Shown: piece by piece, positions 54,207-62,568 of the stretch
How positions within the stretch are numbered: the stretch's first letter is position 1
Layout: the number at the start of each line of letters is the position of its first letter
DNA from: Jannaschia pagri
GTDB lineage: Bacteria; Pseudomonadota; Alphaproteobacteria; Rhodobacterales; Rhodobacteraceae
Assembly (NCBI RefSeq): GCF_019655435.1
Contig: NZ_BPFH01000007.1
Span: forward strand, 62,001-126,000
Direction: 5' to 3'
Length of the DNA stretch: 64,000 nt
The notes under the pieces: generated by a model
The model's input: the letters and a program-made list of their open reading frames with translations, nothing else
What the model was told of the DNA's origin: nothing
Database searches by the model: none
Translations under genes and position numbers: made by a program

Positions 54207-56438
54207 TCACCGCGTGCGGAGATACTCCATCACAGCCGGGCGCACCGTCTGTTCGCCCGCGTCCCGTGCTGCCGAGATAACCTCCCGCACTTCGGCCAGG
54301 TTAGAGCGCAGCAGGATATGTTTCACCGGTCCGATGGAGGCAGGCCGCATGGACAAACACCGCAGGCCCATGGCTGCGAAGCACAGGGCCTCCACCGGAC
54401 GACCGGCGTCTTCGCCACAGAAACTGACCGGCGTATCTGTCTCGGCGCAGCGCGCCACGATCTGCTCAATCAAGCTCAGGAACGAGACGTTCAGCGTGTC
54501 GTACCGCCGTCTCACCCGCTCATTTTCGCGATCCGCCGCAAAGAAAAACTGTTTCAGGTCGTTCCCGCCGATGGAGATGAAATCGGCCTCTTCAAAGAAC
54601 CGCCGGGGGGCGAAGGCCATCGAGGGGGTCTCTAGCATGGCGCCCACGCGCAAGGTCTCCGGCAGGGCATGACCAAGCGAGGTTTCGCGATGGATCTCCC
54701 GCAGCAGGTGGCCCCGGGCGGCAATGAATTCCTCCATCTGCGCAATGAAGGGAAACATCAGCGACAGGGGGCGCCCATTGGCGGCCCGCAGCAGCGCTTG
54801 CAGCTGCATCCGCATGACGCCCTTCTTGTCCAGCCCCACCCGGATGGCGCGCCAGCCCAGGGCCGGGTTCGGCTCATCCTGGGACTTCATGTAAGGGAGC
54901 ACCTTGTCGGACCCGATATCGAGCGTCCGAAAGGTCACCGTCTTGCCCTTGGCCGCTTCCATGACGCGGGCGTAAAGGCTCGCCAACTCGCCCCGCTTGG
55001 GCACTTTGTTGCGGGTCAGAAACTGCAATTCCGTGCGAAACAGACCAACGCCTTCGGCGCCCGACGATTCGAGCGAGGGAAGGTCCGCCATAAGGCCCGC
55101 GTTCATCAGCATCTCGATCCGATGGCCATCCGCCGTCACGCAGGCCCGATCCCGGATCGAGGCATAGCGCGTTTGCGCTTCGGCCTGCATGGCCAGCTTG
55201 TCGGCAAAGGCCGCCCGGACGGCTTCATCGGGGCGCAAGTGAACGATCCCCTGATCGCCATCCACCAGGATTGGGTCACCGGAGAGGGCCTCGGACGTGA
55301 TGCCACTCGCCTGCAAGACTAGGGGAATTGCCCAGGCCCGTGCGACAATGGCCGCATGGCTGCCCACGGCGCCGTCTTCCAACACCACGCCCCGCAGCCG
55401 CCGCCCATATTCGAGCAATTCACCGGGCCCGATGTTGCGTGCCACCAGCACCGCACCCTCCGGCAGGTCCGAGGTCGCCCGCCCCTGTCCGGTGAGCATC
55501 CGCAACAGGCGGTTCGACAGGTCATCCAGATCCGCAAGCCGATCGCGCAGGTACGGGTCTGCGCCCGCCATACGCGCCCGCGCGGCTGTCTGTTCCTTTT
55601 CGACGGCGGCCTCGGCGGTCAGGCCCGCGTCGATGTCGGCCTCCATCCGCCGCAACCAAGACCGGGAATAGGCAAACATACGAAAGGCTTCGATCACCTC
55701 GGTTTGTTCGCTGTCGCCCGAGGCATTGGTCAGCATTTGGTCGACCGAGACGCGCATGGCATCGATGGCTTCGGTCAGGCGCGCGCGCTCATGGTCTGGA
55801 TCGTCGCTAATGGGCTTTGTTATGACCACGCGCGGGTCGTGCAGGTGTACAACGCCCTCGGCGCTGCCTTCTTGGCCGGTAATGCCCCGCACCATGACCT
55901 GTTGCCGATGACGGGGACGCAGCGCCTCGCCTTCCCCGACGAAGGCCCCCAATTCGGTCATCTCGGCCAGGACCATGGCCACGACTTCTAGGGCGTAGAC
56001 CTCATCGTCGGTGTACGCGCGGGCATCGCGGGATTGCACGACCAACACGCCGAGACGTTCCCCTAGCCGCTGGATCGGCACCCCAAGAAAGCTGGAATAC
56101 ACCTCTTCGCCGGTCTCCGGCATGTAGCGAAAGCCCTTAGTCGATGGGGCATCCCGCGTGTTGACCGCGCGACGGGTGCGCGCGACCTGCCCGACCAGAC
56201 CTTCCCCCACGCGCATCCGTGTCACATGAACAGCCGCCGCATTCAGGCCGAAGGTCGCACAGAGTTCCAGGGTCTCCACATCGCGCAGCAAATAGATGGA
56301 GCAGACCTCTGTCCCCATGGAGGTTGCGACCAGATCGACGATCCGATCCAGCCGTTCCTGGCCCGCGTCGGCATCGGCCATCACACCCTGAAGACGCCGC
56401 AACAATTTGCGGCTTTCGCTTTCCTTGGTCAGCGGCAT
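54207..56438 (-). CDS. ptsP: PTS-Ntr enzyme I, phosphoenolpyruvate-protein phosphotransferase PtsP
   Basis: A 743-residue enzyme that starts the nitrogen-related PTS phosphorelay (PtsP to NPr to EIIA-Ntr). An N-terminal GAF domain (about 20-165) is followed by the EI domain with the phospho-His in GAVGSHAAIVARAWAIPLV, and the C-terminal PEP-binding barrel with GVGLFRTELQFL and the late FCGEDAGRP motif. I chose the ATG at 56438 (MPLTKESESRK) because normal PtsP begins there. It sits just before lysC in minus-strand order, separated by a 566-base gap. Confidence 0.95.
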   Translation of the reverse strand: MPLTKESESRKLLRRLQGVMADADAGQERLDRIVDLVATSMGTEVCSIYLLRDVETLELCATFGLNAAAVHVTRMRVGEGLVGQVARTRRAVNTRDAPSTKGFRYMPETGEEVYSSFLGVPIQRLGERLGVLVVQSRDARAYTDDEVYALEVVAMVLAEMTELGAFVGEGEALRPRHRQQVMVRGITGQEGSAEGVVHLHDPRVVITKPISDDPDHERARLTEAIDAMRVSVDQMLTNASGDSEQTEVIEAFRMFAYSRSWLRRMEADIDAGLTAEAAVEKEQTAARARMAGADPYLRDRLADLDDLSNRLLRMLTGQGRATSDLPEGAVLVARNIGPGELLEYGRRLRGVVLEDGAVGSHAAIVARAWAIPLVLQASGITSEALSGDPILVDGDQGIVHLRPDEAVRAAFADKLAMQAEAQTRYASIRDRACVTADGHRIEMLMNAGLMADLPSLESSGAEGVGLFRTELQFLTRNKVPKRGELASLYARVMEAAKGKTVTFRTLDIGSDKVLPYMKSQDEPNPALGWRAIRVGLDKKGVMRMQLQALLRAANGRPLSLMFPFIAQMEEFIAARGHLLREIHRETSLGHALPETLRVGAMLETPSMAFAPRRFFEEADFISIGGNDLKQFFFAADRENERVRRRYDTLNVSFLSLIEQIVARCAETDTPVSFCGEDAGRPVEALCFAAMGLRCLSMRPASIGPVKHILLRSNLAEVREVISAARDAGEQTVRPAVMEYLRTR

Positions 56439-57004
56439 TCTGCTCTCCCTCTCGGGACACGGGTATAGGGCAGCGGAACCCCGTTGGGGAGGCTTCGTTG
56501 CGTCATGGGCACCAAAGATGCACAGGATATGGACAATCGGACGTTGCACGCCGCCCAACATGGCACTCCTGATCCGCTTCCCGTCTGCTGCGGCGCCGTT
56601 AAGCGCCCAACACGCTCACCACTTGCGCAATCCGATCAGATGTCTGGGCGCATCTCCGGCCGTGCGGTGTTCGAACGCGTCTGCTTGGTCCAGATGGCCG
56701 CCGAAGCCGTTTGACGGAACTGCCACGCGACGGCGTCAGAGCCATCGTCGCCTATATCATATCCTGCCAAAAAATCCGTGACGCCCATGGATCGGACCAC
56801 TCGGAACCGGACGGTGCGCGCACACCAGGTCACACGTCAACCTCTCATTAAGGTTAACGATCCCCGCCTTCTTCTCGGCAAAAATACTTCCGGGGTCTGG
56901 GGCAGCGCCCCAGTCCGCCCCTCAGGTCCCGTGCTGTGGGTACACTGGGGCGCGCAAGGCAAAGCTGTCGCGCAGCAGGAGCCGCCCGAAGCGGCGACCA
57001 GACC
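56439..57004. other. gene-poor stretch between lysC and ptsP
   Basis: About 570 bases. A family 2 repeat is at 56868-56913, preceded by attaaggttaac (56847-56858). A minus-strand frame of 65 codons (56636-56833) is open but has no ribosome site or recognised family; I do not call it. The rest shows nothing. Confidence 0.4.
56868..56913 (-). repeat. dispersed repeat family 2, copy 3
   Basis: On the minus strand a 7-bp hairpin (ctggggc / gccccag) is followed by ACCCCGGAA, GTATTTTTGCCGAGAAGAAG. It matches 48670-48718 closely. It lies about 90 bases downstream of lysC and may serve as its terminator. Confidence 0.75.
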
Positions 57005-58240
57005 TCAGGCCGTTTCCAACTCGAACGCATCGTGCAGCGCTTGGACTGCGAGTTCCATGTACTTTCGGTCGATCAACACGCTGATCTTAATCTCGGACGT
57101 TGTGATGACTTTGATGTTCACGCCTTCGGCGGACAGCGCCTCGAACATCTTGGCGGCAACGCCCGCGTGGGACCGCATGCCAATGCCCACCACCGAGACC
57201 TTGCTGACCTCCGTATCCGCGATCAAATCGTGGAAGTTGATGTCACCGGAATCCTTGGCCTCGGCCATGGCTTTCTCGGCGCGGGCCACTTGATCGACGG
57301 GCAGGCTAAAGGTCATGTCCGTGCGACCATCTTCGGCGATGTTCTGCACGATCATGTCGACGTTGACGCCCGCGTCGGCCAGGGGGCCAAAGATGGCGGC
57401 GCTCACACCTGGGCGGTCGGCGACCGAGACCAGGGTCATCTTGGCTTCGTCGCGGCTAAAGGCGACCCCGGCGACCACATTGCTTTCCATGATGTCCTCC
57501 TCGTCGCAGACCAGCGTGCCCGCGTTGTCGCTCATTTCCTCGAAACTCGACAGCACCCGCAGGCGCACCTTGTAGCGCATGGCCAATTCGACCGAGCGCG
57601 TTTGCAAGACCTTGGCGCCCAACGACGCCAGCTCCAACATCTCCTCGAAGGCGATGGCATCCAGCTTGCGCGCCTTGCGGGTGACGCGGGGGTCGGTGGT
57701 GTAAACGCCGTCCACGTCCGTATATATGTCGCAGCGTTCCGCGCTGTGGGCGGCGGCAAAGGCCACGGCTGTGGTGTCCGACCCGCCGCGTCCCAGGGTG
57801 GTGATCCGGCCTTCGGGGCTGATCCCTTGGAACCCCGCAACCACGGCCACCTGCATCCCGGCGGAAAACTTGGCGTCGAAGTTGTCGGTGGGGATCTCTT
57901 CGATCCGCGCGGCGGAATGGGCAGACGACGTCTTCACGGGCACCTGCCAGCCCTGCCAGGACCGGGCCTCGATCCCGTTTTCCTGCAACACCAGCGCCAG
58001 CAAACCGGCCGTGACGTTCTCGCCCGAGGACACGACCGCATCGTATTCCCGCGCGTCGTACAGGGCGGAGGTTTCGTTCACCCACCCCACCAACTCATTC
58101 GTCTTGCCAGACATGGCCGAGACCACGACGATCACCTCATAGCCCTTGGCCACTTCAACGCCCACGCGTTTGGCGACGCGCTTGATACGGTCGAGGTTGG
58201 CGACGGAGGTCCCGCCGAATTTCATCACGAGTCGCGGCAT
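57005..58240 (-). CDS. lysC: aspartate kinase
   Basis: A 411-residue kinase for the first step of the Lys/Thr/Met pathway. N-terminal kinase domain: MKFGGTSVANLDRIK, VVSAMSGKTNELVG, and FLGRGGSDTTAVAFAA-like RITTLGRGGSDTTAVAFAAA; two C-terminal ACT domains (about 265-410; SVADRPGVSAAIFGPLADAG, VVGIGMRSHAGVAAKMFEAL) for feedback control. I chose the ATG at 58240. Transcribed toward ptsP. Confidence 0.95.
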   Translation of the reverse strand: MPRLVMKFGGTSVANLDRIKRVAKRVGVEVAKGYEVIVVVSAMSGKTNELVGWVNETSALYDAREYDAVVSSGENVTAGLLALVLQENGIEARSWQGWQVPVKTSSAHSAARIEEIPTDNFDAKFSAGMQVAVVAGFQGISPEGRITTLGRGGSDTTAVAFAAAHSAERCDIYTDVDGVYTTDPRVTRKARKLDAIAFEEMLELASLGAKVLQTRSVELAMRYKVRLRVLSSFEEMSDNAGTLVCDEEDIMESNVVAGVAFSRDEAKMTLVSVADRPGVSAAIFGPLADAGVNVDMIVQNIAEDGRTDMTFSLPVDQVARAEKAMAEAKDSGDINFHDLIADTEVSKVSVVGIGMRSHAGVAAKMFEALSAEGVNIKVITTSEIKISVLIDRKYMELAVQALHDAFELETA

Positions 58241-58362
58241 CGGGCGCCTCCGGGTCATTGGTCCGGGGCCTGTTAGGGCAGGGGGCGTCCGGGGGCAAGG
58301 TCAGCAGGCGCCCCACGTCTGCTCACATTGGCAGCTGCGGCCCAAAGCGGTAGAGCGGCCCC

Positions 58363-58908
58363 ATGCCGACCCTCGTCGTCACAGACATCCACGACGCGCC
58401 ATCCGCGTCCCGGTGCCTCTCGGCCCGGTGCGCCCGTCTCCAGCCGGTCAAGCGTCTGTCGTTGGCCGCGCTCAGCGATGCGCCGGGTCTCTCGGGCGCG
58501 GCATTGCATGATCATCTGTTCCGCCAGGATGGCATGGCCAGAGCCGTTGGAGCGCTCCGGGACGTGGACGTGACCGGTTGGATCGGCCTCGGCTACAGTG
58601 CTGGGGGCACAGCGCTCTGGCGCGCGGTCCAGCAGGGCGCGCCGCTCTCCCATCTGTTCTGCGTGTCTTCAACCCGCCTTCGGTCCGAGGGCCCAATCGC
58701 GATCCCGCATCGTGTGTTTTTTGGGGCCGAGGATCCCGCCAGGCCGAACGACGCATGGGTGCGCCAGGTCCCCAAACGCGCCACTGTTTTCGACGGCGCG
58801 GCCCACGACTACTACCTTGATACGGCATCTCGCGCCGTTCGGGAGACGGAGCGGCGGATCCTGTCCGACCTGAGCGATCCATCCACTTTGCCAAATCACG
58901 CCAAATGA
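58363..58908 (+). CDS. small alpha/beta-hydrolase-like protein
   Basis: A 181-residue protein with a nucleophile-elbow-like GLGYSAGGTALW (Ser near 77), an acidic residue in FFGAEDPARP (near 123) and His in DGAAHDYYLD (near 147), so a Ser-Asp-His triad in the right order can be drawn. It is shorter than usual hydrolases and family not recognised. The enzymatic role is inference. Divergent from lysC. Confidence 0.65.
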   Translation: MPTLVVTDIHDAPSASRCLSARCARLQPVKRLSLAALSDAPGLSGAALHDHLFRQDGMARAVGALRDVDVTGWIGLGYSAGGTALWRAVQQGAPLSHLFCVSSTRLRSEGPIAIPHRVFFGAEDPARPNDAWVRQVPKRATVFDGAAHDYYLDTASRAVRETERRILSDLSDPSTLPNHAK

Positions 58909-59249
58909 CGAAGCCGCCTGCGGTTTGTAGGGCAGGGGCCGAGGTAGTGTGCTCGGGACGGGACGATGCGGGCGCGTGCGAAGCTTGCCCGTTCTTGGCC
59001 CGTCCGTGCGTCTAAGCCGTACAACTTCCGTGACGGCGATCCATCCTCACAGGTCTTCAACCGACACGCCCATCGGTCGAACGATCCCCCCTTCTATCTG
59101 CCCCGGCAGCAGCACCTGGCTTTCTACAGACGGCGGCTCGGACCCGAAGGCGGCTCTGCCCTGCGGCGCTGGGCACACGCGACAGAGGCGCCGCGGCCTG
59201 CCATGATCCAGGTCAAAGCCCCACGGCCCAGTTTGTACGAGAGTACCCC
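58909..59249. other. stretch without a confident gene before the DUF2189 gene
   Basis: About 340 bases. A 95-codon frame (58966-59253) ends in a TGA overlapping the next ATG, and has fair codon bias, but no recognisable protein features, so I do not call it. Otherwise nothing is seen. Confidence 0.35.
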
Positions 59250-60026
59250 ATGAACCCGTCGCCCAACCTAAGAGATGTCACGCGATTGACCCTGTCCGAT
59301 TTGATTGCCGCACTCGGGGCGGGCCTTCGCGATTTCGTGACGGCGCCGCAGTACGGGCTGTTCTTTGCGGCGGTCTACGTGGTGGCCGGGTTCGCGTTGC
59401 TGTTTCTCGGGGCGGGGCTGTTCACCTGGACATTGACGCTGACCCTGGGTTTTCCGTTGCTGGCGCCGTTCCTCGCGGTGGGCCTCTATGAGGTGAGCCG
59501 CCGGTTGCAGGATGGGGGAACGCTGCGATTTGCGGATGTGCTGGCAGTGGTTTGGCAAGAGCGGACGCGTCAGATCCCCTGGGCGGGCGCGATGATGCTG
59601 ATCTTTTTCCTGTTCTGGTCCTTCCTGGCCCATATGCTGTTCGCGTTGATCATGGGGCCCGCCGCGCTTTTGGGGCCGCCGGATGATCTTGCCAGCTACT
59701 TGAATGGACGCGGCCTTATGATGATCGGGCTGGAGCTGGCCTTTGGCGGGGTCTGCGCGTTTCTGCTCTTTGCCTTGACTGCCATCAGCCTCCCCATGCT
59801 TCTTGAGCGGGAGGTGGATTTCGTCACCGCCATGCGGTTCAGCCTGCGTTTTACCCGCACGAACATCCGGGTGATGGCCGTTTGGGCGGGGCTGATCGCG
59901 ACGTTGACCATCGCGGCCTTGGTCCCGTGGTTTCTGGGGCTGTTCATCGTCCTGCCAGTGCTCGGCCATGCCAGCTGGCACCTTTATCGTCGCGCGCTCC
60001 CGTCAGAGCAGGGGCCGGTGGGGTAA
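59250..60026 (+). CDS. DUF2189 integral membrane protein
   Basis: A 258-residue inner-membrane protein with about six helices. DUF2189 features: an N-terminal soluble lead, DFVTAPQYGLFFAAVYVVAG, LGFPLLAPFLAVGLYEVSRRL, and the C-terminal DFVTAMRFSLRFTRTNIRVM with LPVLGHASWHLYRRAL. Function unknown. GAGAG serves as its ribosome site. Confidence 0.85.
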   Translation: MNPSPNLRDVTRLTLSDLIAALGAGLRDFVTAPQYGLFFAAVYVVAGFALLFLGAGLFTWTLTLTLGFPLLAPFLAVGLYEVSRRLQDGGTLRFADVLAVVWQERTRQIPWAGAMMLIFFLFWSFLAHMLFALIMGPAALLGPPDDLASYLNGRGLMMIGLELAFGGVCAFLLFALTAISLPMLLEREVDFVTAMRFSLRFTRTNIRVMAVWAGLIATLTIAALVPWFLGLFIVLPVLGHASWHLYRRALPSEQGPVG

Positions 60027-60067
60027 CCCCGCGCGCGACTAAGCCGTCGCCGATCCGCGCGGCCGAT

Positions 60068-60766
60068 CTATTCCGCTGCTAACTCACGAAACTCTGCGAC
60101 CCGCGCCGGGTCCCGCTTGGCAAGGTCCCTGAGCCATCCTTCAATGGCCTGGCGGATGAGCGGGCGCGCATCTCCCGACATCCCATGCGCCCAGGCCAAA
60201 ACCCTTTCGCGAACGGCAACATCGGCCTCCTTCGGGTGGGCCAGCTTTGCCCATGGCCGTGTCCCCTCGAACGCAAGCCGCCGCGCCCAGGGGCTGGCGG
60301 CTTCGGTCCAGCCCGCCACGACATCGAGACGCCCGGGCTCGGCCACCAGCCGCCGAGAGAGTGCCGCGGCCACGGCGTCGCAGATGACCCGACAATCGAC
60401 GTCAAACACCCAGCGCTCCAAAAGGGACCAAGCGCCCCCATCTGGCCGAATGCGCGCCTGGGTTAGGACTTTCGCCGCCAGAACCCGTGTATCGACCACA
60501 CCTTCGCGCCACAGCGCGTCGGCCATCAAAACGCGCCGATCCACCGTCAGGCCGTCCCGCATGGCCTTCGCGGCGTCGCCCAAGACATCCGCAGATAGGC
60601 CCCAGGTTTCCCGGGTCGTCCTGTTGGCTGCCTGGTCCCGCGCTGCCCGATCTGCGTCGCCATGGGATCTGAGCGCCTCCAGGAGCGCGTTCTTCGATGT
60701 TCCGGAAATATGCCAGGGAGCGCGAGGGACTGGTCCCTCGCCCCCGTCCTTTGCACCATCGGTCAT
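60068..60766 (-). CDS. DNA alkylation repair (AlkD-like) protein with a repeat-derived N-terminus
   Basis: A 232-residue HEAT-like repeat protein of the AlkC/AlkD group: MADALWREGVVDTRVLAAKV, LLERWVFDVDCRVICDAVA, and a C-terminal IEGWLRDLAKRDPARVAEF match family order. The ATG at 60766 overlaps the glmS stop (ATGA). Codons 5-26 come from a family 1 repeat that reads WHISGTSKN. No other start codon exists between the repeat and the family-like sequence, so the repeat must be translated. Last gene of glmU-glmS. Confidence 0.8.
   Translation of the reverse strand: MTDGAKDGGEGPVPRAPWHISGTSKNALLEALRSHGDADRAARDQAANRTTRETWGLSADVLGDAAKAMRDGLTVDRRVLMADALWREGVVDTRVLAAKVLTQARIRPDGGAWSLLERWVFDVDCRVICDAVAAALSRRLVAEPGRLDVVAGWTEAASPWARRLAFEGTRPWAKLAHPKEADVAVRERVLAWAHGMSGDARPLIRQAIEGWLRDLAKRDPARVAEFRELAAE
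60693..60741 (+). repeat. dispersed repeat family 1, copy 5 (N-terminus of AlkD-like gene)
   Basis: The core at 60693-60714 is followed by a 9-bp hairpin, gcgagggac / gtccctcgc (60722-60741), with loop TG. The hairpin base pairs differ from the copy at 23887 by compensated changes (ggggg to ggga; ccccc to tccc). Confidence 0.85.
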
Positions 60767-62568
60767 TCGACCGTGACCGATTTGGCCAGGTTGCGCGGCT
60801 GGTCCACATCGGTGCCCTTCTGGACAGCCGTGTGATAGGCCAGCAATTGCGCTGGCACCGCATAGACGATCGGGGCGAAGATCGGATCCACACGGGGCAT
60901 CGTCAGCACTTCCCAAACCCCGTCCGAGGCTTGCGCGGCGCCTTGCGCGTCGGTGACCAACAGGACCTGACCGTCGCGGGCCATGACCTCCTGCATATTG
61001 CTGATGGTTTTGTCAAAAATCGCGTCCATGGGGGCAAAGACCACCACGGGAAGCGTTTTGTCGACCAGGGCAATCGGCCCATGCTTTAGCTCTCCGCTGG
61101 CATAGGCCTCGGCGTGGATATAGCTGATTTCCTTCAGTTTCAGGGCGCCCTCATGGGCCATGGGATACATCGGCCCGCGCCCAAGGAAGAGGATGTCGGA
61201 GGCCTCGGCCAACCGCGAGGCGAGCGCTTCGCAGCGGTCCTCAATCGCCAAGGCAGAGGAGATCAGGCCCGGCAACGCGCGGAATCCGGCCACCAGTTCC
61301 GCCTCCCGGGTTGCGTCGATCAGGCCGCGCTGGACGCCCGCGTGAATGGCCAGAGACAGCAGGACCGCCAATTGGTTGACGAAGGCTTTCGTCGAGGCGA
61401 CGCCCACTTCCACGCCCGCATGGATCGGAAAGACCACATCGCTGTCCCGCGCAATGGTGCTTTCGGCGACGTTCACGACCGCCAGGATGGCGCGGGCCTT
61501 GCCCTTGGCGTATCGTAGCGCCGCGAGCGTATCTGCCGTCTCGCCTGATTGGCTGACGAAAAGGGCCGTGTTATCCGCCCCCACCGGTCCCTCGCGGTAG
61601 CGGTACTCGGAGGCGATATCCACATCGACGGGCAGGCGCGCGAGGCTCTCGAACCAGTATTTCGCCACAGAACAGGCGATCTGCGCGGTGCCGCAGGCCA
61701 CCATCTGGACCCGGTCCGTCGCGGCCCAATCATAGGCGGCGGGCGGGACGATCCGGTCACCATCGGTATAGGCGGCAATCACATCGGCGAGGGTTTGGGG
61801 CTGTTCATGGATTTCCTTGGCCATGAAGTGCTTGTGGCCCGCCTTTTCCATCTGACGGGCCTCGACCGTTACGCGGCGCACCTCCCGTCCCACTTGACGT
61901 CCCTCGGCATCGTAGATCTGGGCGCCATCGCGCGTCACGACGGCCCGGTCCCCGTCTTCGAGATAGGTCACACGGTCCGTCATCCCCGATAGGGCGATGG
62001 CGTCGGAGCCGACAAACATTTCGCCGTCTCCGTGGCCGATGGCCAAGGGGGGTCCTTGGCGGCCGCACACCAGCAGGTCACCTTCGCCCTCAAACAGGAA
62101 ACACAGCGCATAGGCGCCCCTGAGCCGGTCGATGGTGGCAAAGGCGGCATCGCGAGGCGCCAGGCCCTCGGCCATGAACCGCTCGCACAGGCGGACGACG
62201 GTTTCGGTGTCCGTCTGGCTTTCCCAGGGGCCGTCCAACTCGGCGCGCAACTCCTGAAAGTTCTCGATGATCCCATTGTGGACGACCGCGACGCGGCCCG
62301 CGCGATGGGGGTGGGCGTTGTCATGGGTGACGCCGCCATGGGTGGCCCAGCGGGTGTGTCCGATACCCGCGAAGCCCGGCAGGGGATCGGTCACCAGCAG
62401 GTCCGCCAGGTTCACCAGCTTGCCGACCGCGCGCCGCCGATCCAACACGCCATCCTGGACGGTTGCGATCCCCGCGCTGTCATAGCCGCGATACTCCAGC
62501 CGCCGCAGCGCTTCGACCATCATCGGGGCGGCTTGGTGGTTGCCCAGGATGCCGATAATCCCACACAT
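60763..62568 (-). CDS. glmS: glutamine-fructose-6-phosphate aminotransferase (isomerizing)
   Basis: A 601-residue enzyme that makes glucosamine-6-phosphate for the cell wall. N-terminal glutaminase (Cys2 in MCGIIGILG; HTRWATHGGV; DTETVVRLCE), then two SIS domains with CGTAQIACSVAKYW, SQSGETADTLAALRYAK and the C-terminal LAKSVTVE. The stop overlaps the AlkD-like start by ATGA. The start codon overlaps the glmU stop (TGATG). No ribozyme is expected or seen upstream. Confidence 0.97.
   Translation of the reverse strand: MCGIIGILGNHQAAPMMVEALRRLEYRGYDSAGIATVQDGVLDRRRAVGKLVNLADLLVTDPLPGFAGIGHTRWATHGGVTHDNAHPHRAGRVAVVHNGIIENFQELRAELDGPWESQTDTETVVRLCERFMAEGLAPRDAAFATIDRLRGAYALCFLFEGEGDLLVCGRQGPPLAIGHGDGEMFVGSDAIALSGMTDRVTYLEDGDRAVVTRDGAQIYDAEGRQVGREVRRVTVEARQMEKAGHKHFMAKEIHEQPQTLADVIAAYTDGDRIVPPAAYDWAATDRVQMVACGTAQIACSVAKYWFESLARLPVDVDIASEYRYREGPVGADNTALFVSQSGETADTLAALRYAKGKARAILAVVNVAESTIARDSDVVFPIHAGVEVGVASTKAFVNQLAVLLSLAIHAGVQRGLIDATREAELVAGFRALPGLISSALAIEDRCEALASRLAEASDILFLGRGPMYPMAHEGALKLKEISYIHAEAYASGELKHGPIALVDKTLPVVVFAPMDAIFDKTISNMQEVMARDGQVLLVTDAQGAAQASDGVWEVLTMPRVDPIFAPIVYAVPAQLLAYHTAVQKGTDVDQPRNLAKSVTVE

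Noticed and set aside
56636-56833. 65-codon minus-strand frame between lysC and ptsP
   Set aside because: No ribosome site and no similarity to a known small protein.
58966-59253. 95-codon frame ending in an ATGA overlap with the DUF2189 gene
   Set aside because: The overlap and fair third-position GC are suggestive, but the peptide shows no signal, membrane segment or family pattern and there is no good ribosome site.
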